Assembly (NCBI GenBank): GCA_030267565.1
Contig: BRXU01000003.1
Span: forward strand, 1,658,001-1,722,000
Length of the DNA: 64,000 nucleotides
Direction of reading: 5' to 3'
Source: Pleodorina starrii
Lineage: Eukaryota > Chlorophyta > Chlorophyceae > Chlamydomonadales > Volvocaceae
Of this stretch, positions 11,567 to 39,315 are shown piece after piece. The position numbers were made by a program, and so were the translations under genes. The notes beneath the pieces were generated by a model, which saw nothing but the letters and a program-made list of their open reading frames with translations, made no database searches and had not been told where the DNA came from. The stretch's first letter is position 1. Each line of letters starts with the position of its first letter.

Positions 11567-14500
11567 TTGATTAAATTACAGCTACACATAAGCCATTCCC
11601 GCACAGAGACGCAGGACTCCTGCGGTCGTCAGGTGGAGGTGAAGCGGAGTCAAAGTTAGATATAATATACAGCAAAGGTCGGGCGTGAGCATGTAAACCA
11701 TTGAGTTGAAGTGTATTTCCAGCTTAGCAAATATTGGTCCCGTGCGTCAAGTGAGAATCGTGTGTTGCAGAAAGAATGAGGTTTTTCTGCGGTACGAGAC
11801 CGAGCCCCTCAACTGTACGTTCAGCTACGATGATCACCAGTGGCTAGCGTAACCGAGAAAGATGTAAAGCTTCATAAAATTCTAAAGGAAGGTTGGGTCA
11901 CGATGATTCGTGGACGGCCGTTCGCCCGGCGACGCCCTTGGGAGCAACCGTTCAGCGTTTCTGTGACAGTTCCCTCTCACTTCCTCACGCTACATTATTG
12001 CAGTTCAATGTTTTACGCACATGCACAAGCCACACAAATTGGGTCTGGGCGCAAGCGCACATTTTTCGACGAAAGCTCAACCACCGCCTTTCGAGTTGCC
12101 GGCATTCGAGAGCTTTCTTCTGGTTGCCAAAACCCTTCAAGCCTTACAATTTAGTTTACAATTTTTCAGGCTTCTTATGCTGTATGATTCGCTTCAAAGG
12201 GCCCGGTTGGGTGCAGGTCGGAGGAGTCAGGAAATCATGGGAGCGTTCCCCTCCCATTAACAAGGCACCATCTGTTGGATGAAGTAGTTCCAGCTACACC
12301 ATGGGCGGTCTAAAGGGATCCGCGGCGAAAGCGGCGTGGAAGTGCACATGTCGCTGATCTCACCGCGACACGCAGAGACGCCGTAACCGTCACTCTTTCC
12401 GCAGCCGGTTGCAGCGTCTGCACGCTCACGGCTCGCTAAGTTCCACTTCAGCACGCCACTATTCACAAAAGGCGAACCACGCCACTCCCTCTGCATCCAA
12501 ACCACGCTGACAAGCAAAATGTTTCCCAAAGCAGCGACACACTTCTTGTGCATTCAGTGACGGCCGCCGGGCCCAGACGAGGGTGGTGTCACTGCCTGCG
12601 GCGGCACCACGCGTTGCGATGGCGGCCAGGCCGTTGCTGGATGGACAATTGGCGCCGTGTATCCGCTGCCGCTGACTGCCGCTGCCGCCGTATAAAGGCG
12701 AGGGCCGTGCTGCCCGCTTCTGCAAACCAAGCGAGCGTCTGGTGGGCACCTTAGCTACCCCCCAACCCCTCGCCTGACTGCCCTTCCTGCGCATTTTTGG
12801 GCAGCTCAGGATGCTGTCGGGATATGACGCTATCGTGCGATCCTGCCCCCACGCAATTTAATCAGTGACATACGGGTCCTTCCCTCATCTCCGAATTCCT
12901 GGCGGCCACTCCTCCGGTTCGTCGCCATGGTGGCGTGGCCGCTGCGGCGGCACCCCTACCTGCCGCCGCGGCGGTGCTGCTGTTGCTGGCCGGCTGCTGT
13001 CCTGCTGGGCCGCCTGCCCTCGGCCCACGCCCGCGAGAAGCCGAAAACAGAACCCCTTCACGCACTCCTACCGGAGGCTCAGTTCCTACAACCCACACGG
13101 CGTCGAGCTGCCCAAACGCTCAGGCAAGCGCCGCCTCTCTGGCGGACCTCCCGCACGGCACACACACACACACACACACACACGCGCACCAGGCACGATG
13201 TCTCGATCTGCCCCTGGCCTAGCGGTCCTGGCCTCCTCCGCGATGCACGTGCTGCGCAGTCGCAGATTGCACGAGGCCCTCGGCCCGTGCACCAGCCTCC
13301 ATCCGGATCGGGATCGCGTCAGACCGAATGCCGATGATCGAGGTAAACGTGCCGTCGCGTGTTGGAAAGCCGCGACGAAGCCATCACGCGGCCGCCAGGG
13401 CCGTCAGCTGCAACGCAGGCCTGGGCCGCATCGAGATTTGGGTCCGTTGCAACCAAGGGGAATTGGGTCACCAATGGAGTTTGGGCCCCATTGGGTCACC
13501 AACGGGGCGTGAGGCCCCCGATGGAGTGAGGGATCAGTACGGCGAGGACACGGGCACCGGCTCTCTGTGTGTGTGCGTCTGGCACTGGGTTCCAACTTCC
13601 AATGACGCTGCTCGGGTCCAGGGGAGGCTTCGCCGCGGCACCCCGTCGCCGTCCCCGAGCCGCAATGGTTTCGGAGTGCTGGCGAGTGGACGTCATCGGC
13701 CTTGCAGGTCGCGGCCTTGCAAGCCAGGCCGGGCCCCTTCTGCCGGTCGCCTGGAATAGCCGAAGGCCGCCGGCCTCAGCCACCCAAAACGGCCTCGGCA
13801 TGCATTGCGAGTTTGCGACCCAATCCACTCATCGGTCGACGGCACGGCCTTCCCGGGCGGTGGCTCCCGACGCCACAGGCCCCCGCTTCGACCTCCAGTG
13901 CCCCGTCCGTCCGTCCATTCCGTCTTTTTAGTGCAGTGCGCTTTCTTCACTCTGCGTCGGTGCGAACCCGAAAGGATATCTTGTGCTGCTGCTGCTGCTG
14001 CTGCTGTCACCCCAGTGGGCTCTTAAGTCACGTTATCTAGAGTCGTGTGTGAACCAAGTCAAGAATGAAGATGCAGAGCAGGTGTCGCGTGATGCGGCCA
14101 TGCATCCGTCGCACGCTCCGAGACCACAATAATTGCTTACAATCGTTCCCCTTAGGCGCAAGAGAAGCTGGACGTATAGCCGTATTAGGTATTACTAAGC
14201 TCTTTATTCTATTCATATCTCGATCCCGAGAGGCCTGCCGACATTGCCAAGTGGGCTTCATGAGTCATACCTAATGACGACGAGAGTCGGTAGCAGGTCG
14301 GCCCTGGTCGGTGAGGTGCAGCGACCGGCCACAGCCGCCGATTACAATCCAAACTCTATGGCATAATTCCAAACATGTCCGCAATCTCTTCAGCCTCGAA
14401 GCTAGCAGGACCCTGACGATGTCGCGCCGTACACTACAGTACGGTATCATTCTATGCATGCCCGCGAGGAGCAAGGCCCCCCACCATCCCACTACTCTCT

Positions 14501-15344
14501 TGCTGGAGTCCGGAGGGCTGCCGTGTCAGCCCCACCTGTGATGCCAGATGACCCCCCTACGGGGCCTCGCGGCCACAACACCCCTCGCCTTGCGGGTTGT
14601 TTCCGATAGGGGGTTGGTTGTTACAGTGGGGCCCAGACCCCCGATGAGTTGGTGTGTTCACGGTCACAGCGCTTGCAAGCGCAAGAGTGCATTCCTACAT
14701 TGCCGAACCTTTCAATAAGGATTCCCCTGCTCGCACTGTTGGATGTCCAGGGCATCTGACCCTGGCTCTTGACGGCGATCTGGAACCCAACCCACTTCAG
14801 CAACACCACCGGCGCCGTGCACGACCAGCCGGCCCTTTGGCTCTGCTCTGCTTCAAGAGCCTGGAGCCCCCACTGTAACAACCGCAAACAACCATCACTT
14901 ATGGGCCAGCTGCGGGCCCAGGCGCACCCCGCATGCCATGTCACGTGCGGTATGCCCCCGCAATTACTGGGTGTACCGTAAACCCGATAACCGCTAACCC
15001 AATTTACTGGTTGGCGGTTTCCGGTCAATGCCGTTAATGCCATACATGGCAGCTAGGTACGGCGGGGGTTACCTTCGGGTACGAAGGTAACCCGCTGGGT
15101 ATGGGCAACCTCAGGGTACGGTACCCCAACAATGCAACGCATACATACACACTCAAGGTCTGGGGTCTCCGGGTCGAAGCTAGCAGTCTTGGGGCAGTGA
15201 CGGCGCCGCCGGGACTGTCCACGAGTCGCGCCCCCTCCCTCTCCGATGTCGCGAGCAGGACAGACCCGCGTCGAAGCCAGGTGGTCCTCCGGCTCCTCGC
15301 CAGGGAGGGCCCGGATCCCACTGTACCAACAAGCAACAACAAGT

Positions 15345-15375
<31 letters not shown>

Positions 15376-17770
15376 GCAACAAAATTGCGGAGCCGATCCT
15401 TCAGTGGCGATAGCAGCACGCGCCAGCCCTGCAATCGTGGCGCGGCGCATGAGCCACCGCCGTTTACGGTAGTGATGACCCTATGGGACAGGACAGGGAA
15501 AGGAAACACCCGCGCAAAGGCATACAGCGAATGTACCGGCCGGGGGCCAGGGCTTTTATTCAGAGTACGGCAGAAGTGGCCGGCTGGGGGGTCCCGAGGA
15601 ATGGTTGGGGGTACGATAACCACAGAAGGGAAGGGGGGTTGGGGGGAGTGGCAGCGTGAGGCGCGATCTCCTCACCGTCATGTCTCTCCCGGTGGCCGCC
15701 AGACGTTGTGATGGTACTTACACGTGGACGAATTCACTTGGCGGCTCGGGGCGGCGGACCGGCCACCTAGCCAGGCACCGGCCATGCATGCTTGGGTTCC
15801 CCCTGGAGCGCCTAGCATGGCCTGATCTGGCTCCTACCGGTAGGCCGGGCTCAGGGCTCCTGGCCTGGCTCATAGCCTGGCTCATGGCGCCCAGCATGGC
15901 CTGGCTCGGGATGGGTTTGGGCCTTTGGGGCAGTATACGGTGCATCATCCCGATCCGTATACGGTGTGTCAGCGGCTGAGCGTAGCTACGTGGCATGCGG
16001 CATGCCGCGTAGCTCGCATGCGCAAGCTGGATGATCCCTTTTGGTGATGGGCGTTCGGGGCATGGGGGCGCGATGGGACTCGGGATGCGCCAGGTAGGTT
16101 GCTCCGCGGTGGTTGCTTGTCTCCGCTTCCCATCCCGGCGAAGTAGCTACGGATCCACCTCTTTTATGAACGATTAGCCTTTGTCTTTGGTCCTGGAGGC
16201 TGCCTGCGAGAACGAATGGGCGGCGACAGGCAAGGCGCAGAAATAACGGCGAGCGCTGGCCATGCAAGTCCGAGCGCCACACGTCTCAAACGCGGCTAGG
16301 ACGCCCATGGGGGTTAAATTTGTAGTGCACACATGCGACATATCTCTGTGGATGTGCGCTAGCGGGTCTTGTTTCCCGCCGATGCGCGCAACTCGGCATC
16401 TGACGTTGCGCATTCCCGTGCGTGTAGGCGCCCAGGCGGGCACATGCTACCCCCGTTGATTACCACTGGCTAGTTGGCTCTATCTGGTCATGAAGCTCCC
16501 CGCGTTTTACGGACTGATTGCTTTCGCGGCGGGGATCATGCTGTCCCTTCCCCTCCATCCAGCCTAGAGCACCAGTCCTCAAAAAAGAAGCGATTTCAAC
16601 CGGATCAAAAGCTTGTGCAATTGCTATATTTTCGTCATAAGGACGCCGCAGAGCTCGCATACCCTTCAAATCGGACTCCTCGGTAGGTTAGGCAAAGCTT
16701 CTAACGCACCTGCCAATTCTGCAAGACGAATGCGTTTGCCGCCTGCAGAGTGTACTCGTTCTTATCGTGTTTTTGTTGCATGGGGATCATTTCGCGCCAG
16801 GACGCCTGGGCGCAAGTTCCGTTCCGACGGAGCTAACTACGTTGTGTCTAGCTAGGCAGTATGAGCTTGTATCTTCGCCGGCGGCTCGAACACCGATAGA
16901 CCGTCGAGACATCTCTTGATATTAATTTATGAAATGGTTATGTCTTTTGCCGCGCTTTATCAATTCGAGTTACATGGGTGCCGTTAGGATGACCCGCAGT
17001 AAGGCACCGGACTGCACTGGCCGCGAGGAGGCTGCTGCGCGCCGAGGCAAGAAAGAGTAGTTTCGGGGTCTGTCTCATTGCCATTTGGTACAAATAAAAA
17101 AATGGATACCTGGGTAGAAACGTCCCGACCCTCCACAGTGGCATCCAGCGCCGACACAGTCGACGCACAAGACTTGCATTCAGGACTTAGCCATGCATTA
17201 TACCATCAGTCACTGATGCTGCGCCCATGGGCCAAGTATGCTGAACCAATAGCTGGACAGCGCGCATCGAGACGTGTGAGCGCCCACCGGGCAATACGGT
17301 TTCACGACAGCCGCGTCCATGGGGAGCTAGCCGCGAGCCTGCGGCCCCGGACGTGGTCACCATTACCTTTGATGATCATCTCGTGGAGATGGTCACGCGC
17401 GCGGGCGACATATTCGACTTTGGGTGGTGCCATTCCACTGCACTCAAAGAAGTCAGGTGCAAACCCCCGAAAGCCATTAGCGGCCCGTGGTGGTCTACGA
17501 AGGAACAATCGTTGTGCGCGCAAGCCGTGAACCCACAGACGCAGCACCCGTCTGGCTGCAGTCGTACGACGACCCGTAGTGCAGTCGACTAGCATTAGCC
17601 CAAAAAAGGCTAGCGAAGTTACAGTAAAAGCCAACCTCATAGGAAATTTCCCTCATATAGTTAGATAGTATCTACCATATAGCAAGCCTTCGCTTGCCTA
17701 CACATCCTCGCGCTAGGAGTCCTAGCCAGGAGGCTAGTGCACCCATCTCGGTCCAACAACATTCTTCTTT
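11567..17770. other. 6.2-kb intergenic stretch between divergent genes
   Basis: This is the spacer between the divergent TPR gene (minus) and RRM gene (plus), so it should hold both promoters. No TATA-like element could be assigned with confidence. Parts, for example 11.64-12.3 kb and 16.6-17.1 kb, are visibly less GC-rich than the genes. Reading frames of 60-150 codons occur on both strands, but none shows a family motif or a convincing exon structure. An AC microsatellite lies near 13160-13181. A segment at about 14813-14885 is one of three copies of a dispersed repeat. A 112-codon minus-strand frame at 17302-17640 begins with a signal-peptide-like segment (MRLAFTVTSLAFFGLMLV), but it overlaps an equally open plus frame and is not annotated. 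Confidence 0.5.
14813..14885 (+). repeat. Dispersed ~65-bp repeat ending CTGGAGCCCCCACTGTAAC, copy 1
   Basis: It matches 43974-44038 and, with more divergence, 30060-30118. The shared order is a CGGCCAGC-like block, TTGGCTCT, a pyrimidine-rich stretch, CTGGAGCCC and TGTAAC. Translated in the same relative frame, copies 1 and 2 share ARPAGPLAL and LEPP, which suggests derivation from one mobile element. Confidence 0.6.
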
Positions 17771-20482
17771 ATGGCTTCTACACTACAAGCTGGCGTGGCC
17801 TGCTGGCCCGCCCCGACGCAGTCGGTTACGCCTGGCCGCGCGCTGTTCGCTAAGGGCCTGGCCAAAGGTTGCACTTCTGCGCACCTGCAGTCCATCTTCT
17901 CAGCTTTTGGAACTGTGACGGATTGCCAGGTCAGTGGAGTAGGCTATAGGGAGAAGGTCGGGTCGTACCTGGGAAAACCTCGGCGCGCTCTCGCTCCGGG
18001 GGCCCAGAGGCCTGACCTTCTAGGAGACTTGACATTCTAGGCATTGATCGGCTGTGCTGGCTGACAGGGTGCGTCCAGCTGCGGCCGTCGTGAGTGGCGT
18101 GCGCACCGGGTCGGTTAAGCTGGCAGACTAGCGTTGAGGCCCGAAAGCTAGGCTTTGTCGGATATGGACAGGGAACCATTTTCTGAAGTCACGTTGCCGG
18201 GTCCTGATGCAGATTGCGCGGCACCGGTCTGGGCGCTCGGCTGGCTTTGCCATCGTCACCTTCCTGCGCCACGAGGAGGCGGTAGCCGCTATGCAGGCTA
18301 TGGACAACTTCCTTTATATGGGACGCAGGCTCTCCGTGAAGTGGTTCAGCCCGGAGCGCGCGCTGGAGGGCAGCTCGCACAGCGTGGACGTCCTGAACAT
18401 GCAGACGCTCCAGCATGCGCTCCAGCTCTCAGCACTGCAGCCCGCCGACCTCATGGCTCAGCTTGCACAGATGCTGGAAAGTCCTAGAATTGTGACCCAG
18501 CAGCCCCAGAACCCGCACGTCGCGGCGTGGTTGGACAACTTCATGCTCGCGGTGAGGCATTGTGATGATGCTTGTCTTGAGGCCGAACATCGCCTCGGCG
18601 CCTGTCACGATTGAGATAGGTTCATTATCTTTTAGAGCATCATGTTAGGACATCTTTTGGGTTCAAGCGCGTGCCAGGCCTTTCGCTGGCTTTTCCAGCA
18701 GCTAGCTATTGCGTCTAGCCCAAGTGCCAGCTATGAAAATGCAGATTTGCAAATTTAGCTTCTAAAGGGTCATAGCCGCCATAACAACGCCGTTTCACAC
18801 CACCCTCTCACCCTTTGCCCGCTCCCGCGCCCGGAAGCCTCACGAACTCGCTCGCGCCTAACCTCGCCCCGCTCCCCTTCTCCCTTGGCACCTCGCAGCA
18901 GCAGCGCGACTCCCCGCTGACGCCCCAGCTTCATGACCCGACCCAGCAGCCCACGCAGCTGGACCTGCTTAACCTCTCGGCGCTCTCCCTCACGGACCTG
19001 CCAGCGCACGGCCTGGCCATGCCCACCGGCGCCTCCATCAGCACCCACCCCGCCACGCCCTCCTCCCTGGACGTCCCCGACGGCGCCGTCTTCGTTACAA
19101 CCACCGCCGCCAACGCCTCCGCCGGCAGCAAGGCCGCCGGCGGCAGCAGCAGCCTCGGCGGCGTCCACTACCACCTCAGCAACGGCAGTAGCAGCAGCGG
19201 CGGCGGCGGCGGCGGCCACCACGCCCACCACCCCCCCGTCATCACCGCCACCAACACCGCCACCAGCGCCGGCAGCGGCGGCAACCTGGTCCTGGCGCAC
19301 AGCCGGCTGTCCAAGTGGTGCACCGCACCCGGCCCCGGCAGCGCCGGCGGCCGCTCCTCCGCCGCGCAGTCCCTGGCCGACGACGCCAGCTCCGAAACCG
19401 AAACCGTCTCGGTGCACGCCAGCGACGACAGCAGCATCGCCACCACCTCCGCCCCGATGCTCGTGCACACCTCGTGCGACGCGCCCGGCTGCTCCACCGA
19501 GGGCTCCTCCCCTGCTGGCCACCTCGTCCTGTCGGAGGCCGGCGCCGCCGCCGCCGCCGTCACCACAGTGCCGGCGCCGCCGCCTGGGACTCCGTCCTCG
19601 GCGACCTGCGCCGCTGCCGGCAACGCGGTCTGCCTGCCAACCGACGGCGACGATGCGCTGCTCCGAAGCCGCGCCTACGCCGCCGCCGCCGCGGCGGCGA
19701 TGGCCAACTCCCGCCCCGGCGTGGTCGGCAGCGACCCGGGCAACCTGCAGCAGGCGCTCGGCCGCCAGGCCGGTGTCATTGGAGCGACCGCGCCGCCGCT
19801 GCCCGGCGTGCCGCCGCTGCCGCCGCTGCGGACCGTCGCGACCGCGCCGCCGGCCGGCGTGCCGACCCACCACCACCACCACCACCACCATGGCAACCAC
19901 CACCAGCAGCAGCAGTACCACGGCAACCAGCACTACCAGCAGATGTCGCGCGGCGCGATGCCGCCGCATCAAGGCCGCGCCTCGGCGCCGATGTTCAACT
20001 CGTGTGGCGGCGGCGCCGCAGCCACGGCGCCTGACTCGTGCCTTCAGCAGGCGCTGCGTCTGCAGCAGGCCCTGGCAGACCAGGCCCGGACCATGAACGC
20101 GCAGCAGCAGTACGTCGACGCGTTGGCTAAGTTGGCCGCGGCGCGGGAGCAAGTCATGGCGGCGGCTTCGCTGTTGAACAACAGCGGCAGCGGCATGGCG
20201 ACGGCGGCGGCGGGCCTGTCCGTCCCGCAGACGCTTGCGCACCACCACCAGCCGCACATGGCGGCGCCGCCGCCGTCGCCCGCCACCGCGGCCGCCGCCG
20301 CCGCCGCTGCGGGCCCGATGGGCGCGTATATGACCCACATGACCGCCGGCCCCGGCGCCGCCGCCGCCGCCGCCGCCGTCAACCCGTACCTTTCGGCGCC
20401 GCCGGCGCCAGGCGCCGTACCGGACCTGAGCACTCTGCTCATGTTTCAGAATGCCGCATCGATGAGCCGGCCGCTGTACTAA
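17771..20482 (+). CDS. Single-RRM RNA-binding protein with long low-complexity tail
   Basis: Three exons, all joined in phase 0: 17771-17929, 18213-18551, 18899-20482 (693 aa). The RRM occupies residues about 24-97 and is split by intron 1. The RNP2-like strand ALFAKGLAKG is in exon 1 and the RNP1-like RSAGFAIVTF in exon 2, followed by the typical DNFLYMGRRLSVKWF end. The remaining roughly 500 residues are disordered, rich in Ala/Ser/Pro/Gly/Gln, with an eight-His run followed by Gln and Tyr near the middle and several poly-Ala runs. Single-RRM proteins with such tails act in mRNA splicing, stability or translation; which applies here cannot be told. ATG 17771 opens exon 1 and the stop TAA is 20480-20482. 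The acceptor of exon 3 (CCTCGCAG before 18899) follows a good polypyrimidine tract; a slightly earlier acceptor is possible. No orthologue name is assigned. Confidence 0.85.
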
Positions 20483-23244
20483 GGTATGGTTGTGCTGCTG
20501 CTGCTCTTTCTGCGTTGCCGAGACTCTGCTGCCGCCGGCTGTGTTGCCGGGGAGGCTTGAGAATTGAGGAGCGGAGGAGGTACATTACCACTTGGCGCGA
20601 GGTGTCGCACTCGCGAGTGTGTGCGCCGTGTGGCACCGCCCGACCGCGGGCGCCTTTGCTTGCTTGACGATAGTGATGATGATGAAGAAGTGGGAGAGGC
20701 GGAGGAGAAGGAGGAGCGCATAGCCGAAGGCTGTTGAATCGAAAAAGAGGCATACATTGGGGGGGAAAGGCAGAGCGCGGGAGCATATCCATTGAGGCTG
20801 CCGCCGCCGCCGCCGCCGCCGTCGCGGGGTGTACTACTAACTTTGTAGCGCACCGTCGGAGGCTACCTGTGTTCTTGTCTTGCATACGGCGGTGGTGCGA
20901 TGATTTGGCGGGAATTTGAGTCGGTCGCGCAAGACCCAGATGGCAATCCCCCGGTTCCTTCTTCCCACACGCGCGCTTTGGAGTGGGGCCCCCCAGTGGA
21001 GTGGGGGCCCGGGGAGGCGCGAGCCGGGATCGGGCCGCCTGGGTAGAGAGCCGTGTCACTACACTCGAAGTGATACCGATAAAAACGTTGCTGGCATGGC
21101 GGATAGAGAAAGGCCGTAGTGTACGGCAATTTGCTTGCATCTCTGGCGGAGGACGCTCGCGCGTTGTTGTGTGGCAGTACCGTGCCGTACTACATTTCGG
21201 GTTGGCGACCTCGACGGGTGTCCAGGAGCACTCGTGTCGGAATCTCTTTACTTGCGCCGCGTTGTGCGCGCCATGCGCGCAACGCATTTGTGTGTGTGTG
21301 TGCGTTTGCGTCCGTCTCTTTGCGTTTCGACGGTGGGAGTGAGCCCCCCCTCAGCGCCTCTTTGCGTGTTTTCAATCACCACTTCTTCTACGTTTTTGGC
21401 TCATAACGCCGCCGCGCAGTGCCGCGCCGCGTCGCGTCGCGCGGCGCCACGCCTCTTTTGCTGTCGTCGGTCTGCGCGCTAATGTGTGCGGCCTCAGAGC
21501 GACCGCGACTTTTCGAGGTATGTCCAACCGGCATGAATTGTGGGGACAAGGGACAAGGGCGCGCAGCACAGCCCTGCGAGGGGAGGAGGGAGGGGATTTT
21601 CGGTTTCTAGCGACCGCGTCTTTTTGGGGCAAACACACACATACACACGCGCGCACACAGTTCGCGTCCTTGGCTTTTATCTCTTCACCCAACGAGGCAG
21701 AAGCGGGGCAAGGAGGAGGGAGGGGGAACACGCGCGCACACAGGGGCGATGCGGACGCGCGGACGAAGGGGTTTTTTCGCGCAGCGCTTTGCGCGCTTTC
21801 TGTCAAGTCATGTCAAGTTGTGCTACCGGCACAGGGCACAACACCACACCACAACCACCACTGAGGTTGACTCGCGGGGTCGTCCACCTCAGGGGAAAGA
21901 GAGATTCCTGCCACGCGCCGCCCCGGGGGCCTAATGCGCGGGGCCCCGGGGGTAGGGTTGGGTGCGGCGGCGCAGCCCATCCGGTTGGTTGTTAGATGCT
22001 CGTCGTCGTCGGCGATAAGGCCCATTTGGCCTCAAGGTCCGCCGCGTGCGCCGCGTGCACCCTGATCTGACCCAACACGTGTCGACGGTCGTTTGACTTG
22101 CGCCGCACCGTCGTGACCGCCCGCGTCTTTCTCTCGGCACACGTCGTCGCCGTCGGCGACGACTGTGTGGTGGCGTGTGGGTGATGAAGGTGGGGGGTTG
22201 GGTCAAGCTGCGATGTGTCTCACGGGCCGCATTTGGCTGGGCTCTTGTCGCGCGCGGTTGAAACACGCCGCGGTGGTGGTCCTGTGTGGTTGTGCGTTGG
22301 AAATGTGGGGGGAAGGGGGCGCCCAGCCTTGGGGCAGGCGGGGCGGGGTTGGAAGGGACGGCTCTGCAACGACGGCGCAGCCGCTCCACACCTTTGCATG
22401 CTTGAATTTGTTGAGGCGTGATCATCATCTATCTCCTCCTCCGTTGTTGCGTACCGCGTATCGCGAGGCAGTCCGCACAGGCCCTCTGCCTAGGACACCT
22501 TCCAAAGCGGGCTGGGGAGACTCACGGAACAAGCACCGCTGGGAGAGGAGTTGTCGCGGGCTTGGTGTGTTTTTCTTAGGGGGGAAGAGAGGGGGGGGAA
22601 GGGAGTATTCAGGTCCATTACTACGGTCATTCCTTGTCGCTCGGCTTTGCTCTACTCCGCTGCACTGCGCTGCGGGCACGGAGGAGCCGCTATGGGGGAG
22701 ACGGAGGAGGTGACATACGGTACCACCATTGCCGCGCCGGTTTTGGGCGCTCGAGAGCTGCTTCGTGCGCGCGCGCACGTGCGCGTGTTTGCCGGATTTT
22801 GCTTGGCTCCGCGATGTGTGCGCCCTCCCGCCTTGCTGCGTTGGTGCCGCGCTGCATCGCGCTGTGTAACTGGGGCTCTCGCGCGCGCAAGCAAGGGGGA
22901 CGGGGCTTTGGGTGCCGCTGTGTGGGCACTTGCTGCAGGTTTCTTCGCCTGGTCGCGCGCCTGCGTCCTCGCGTTGTGCCTGCGTTGCGGACCAGACTGT
23001 CAAGTCTGATCCGCCTGTGCACCCATTTGTGGGTTACCTGTGCGTGTGTCGTGCACCCTCGCCTGTGCCGTGCATTACTCTGCTTGTGCGCGCCCGCGCG
23101 CGTGCATGCTTGCATGCTTGCGTGCGTGTGTGTGCGGCCGAGACACGCGCTTTGCGCCATGCGCGGGCGCGCGCTGTGTGTTGTCCCTACATCGAGCATC
23201 TACCGTAATCAGTCCCAACTGGCCGCCGCCGCTGTTGCTGTTGC

Positions 23245-23276
<32 letters not shown>

Positions 23277-24730
23277 TAAGACGTAACCAGCCATCCGGTA
23301 TCACGGATGCGCGTGTAAGTGCATGCCTTGCCTTGCCTTGGCGGGGAGAGCCTTGGTGGGTTGGCGGTGTCCCCTGTGTTTAGGCAGCAGTGCGGCGGCG
23401 GAGGGGGTTAAGAGCTGCGAGCCGCAGTCTGGCGGCGGGGGGGGGGATTTCCTTTGCGCAATCGCCCGTTTCATGCGTTGCTGAACGACGGCTTAAGGAT
23501 GGAGGCACGGGTTGGGTAAGCCGCTCTTTGAACACTTCGGGGGGTGGGGGAGGCACAGGGCAAGCGTAGTTTTCTGGACTGGACTGAGACTGGTTTGTTG
23601 TCGCCTTGCGGATGTGGTCAGGGCTCCGAAACACTGTGTGGTTGGCGGTTGGGCTGTGTGGTTGGCGGTTAGGCGTATGAACGCGATCCATCTGCCTCGG
23701 CATCGTTCCGTGATCTCAGCCGCTTGTTATGTTACGTGTGTATACTCCTGCTGTTTGATTGGCGCTGAGGCAGTATGGAAGGAAGGGTGTGTATGGCTGC
23801 AACCCTGTCTCCTGCGCGCAAACGCTGACCGTTGTGCAACGGGGCGTATGGGGGTATGGAAAGCCAGCGAACAGCAGTCAGCGGCAGGGGACAACCGGGG
23901 TGTCTTCCTCCAGTCTTTTATCTTTGATCCGATTACAGTAACCTTTTGTGAATGGACGTCGCATTTTTTAGGGCTGTGGCAAGGGTGCTGCGCACGCCGG
24001 ACTCCTTACGGGCGTGCTACCTGAACATGAGTTGCCTAATTAAATGTAATAAACAAAAAGTCGTCCGCGGTTCCTCTGTTACAGCGTCTCTCCCTCTCGG
24101 GCTGTGGGTTCTTTTCACATCATGAGCGTTGACAATCTTGACATTTGTCAGGTTGCGCCAAGGGCCGCTTCACTAGCCCCGGAGGAGCCGGGTGTGTGCC
24201 CCCTTTGGGGTTTTTACATGCAGGTGTTTCTACAAACCGCAGAGGAAGGTGATGTTCCCCCCCCCGAAACTGGACCGCGAAACATTTGGCCCGTCTTCAG
24301 CATGTCTACGGAAGCGTCTTGTCACAAGCCTCCCGTGCCAGAAGTGTGCATCGCAGCGCTTAGACATGGCGCTTTCGTCTGTTGGCGAGTCGGACAAGCC
24401 AAGAGAGGGCCGTCGCGAAGCAAATGCACCTGGGACTCGAGCACCACACGTGCACAAGCCGCCAACCGCTGTCGCGTGCCGTACGCCTGGCATTTAGTAA
24501 GGAAAAACGGTTCACCTACCCGAAGGCAAGTCAAGGTGACAACGACGTGGCCAGTCCTGCCTCGCCTCCCTACCCACAAGCTGCACTTGTCCCAACAGGA
24601 ATCAGACCGAAGCTTAAAGCGGTTTACAGTTACCAATTTCAATTTTTTTTGGCGGTTCACTTGCCCAAGCACAAACTCGCAGGCTTGCCGCAGCGCAAAC
24701 CGCCTCAGGAAACCAACACATGATTTGAAT
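20483..24730. other. 4.2-kb gap between RRM gene and RecQ gene
   Basis: No supported coding region. The stretch probably contains the RRM gene 3'UTR and the RecQ gene promoter and 5'UTR. Candidate TGTAA poly(A) signals are near 22866, 23274 and 24045. The sequence has CGCG-rich and TG-rich blocks (about 21.3-23.2 kb), a CTG/GCT run at about 23236-23277 and poly-G tracts. Long open frames here follow base composition and lack family motifs. Confidence 0.5.

Positions 24731-39315
<14,585 letters not shown>

Noticed and set aside
17302..17640. Minus frame with signal-peptide-like start
   Set aside because: Overlaps an equally open plus frame, with no motif, no splice context and no homologue recalled.
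18770..20338. Minus-strand open frame of 522 codons opposite the RRM gene
   Set aside because: Antisense shadow of the GC-rich exon 3. Its Arg/Gly/Val runs mirror the Ala/Pro codons of the real frame.
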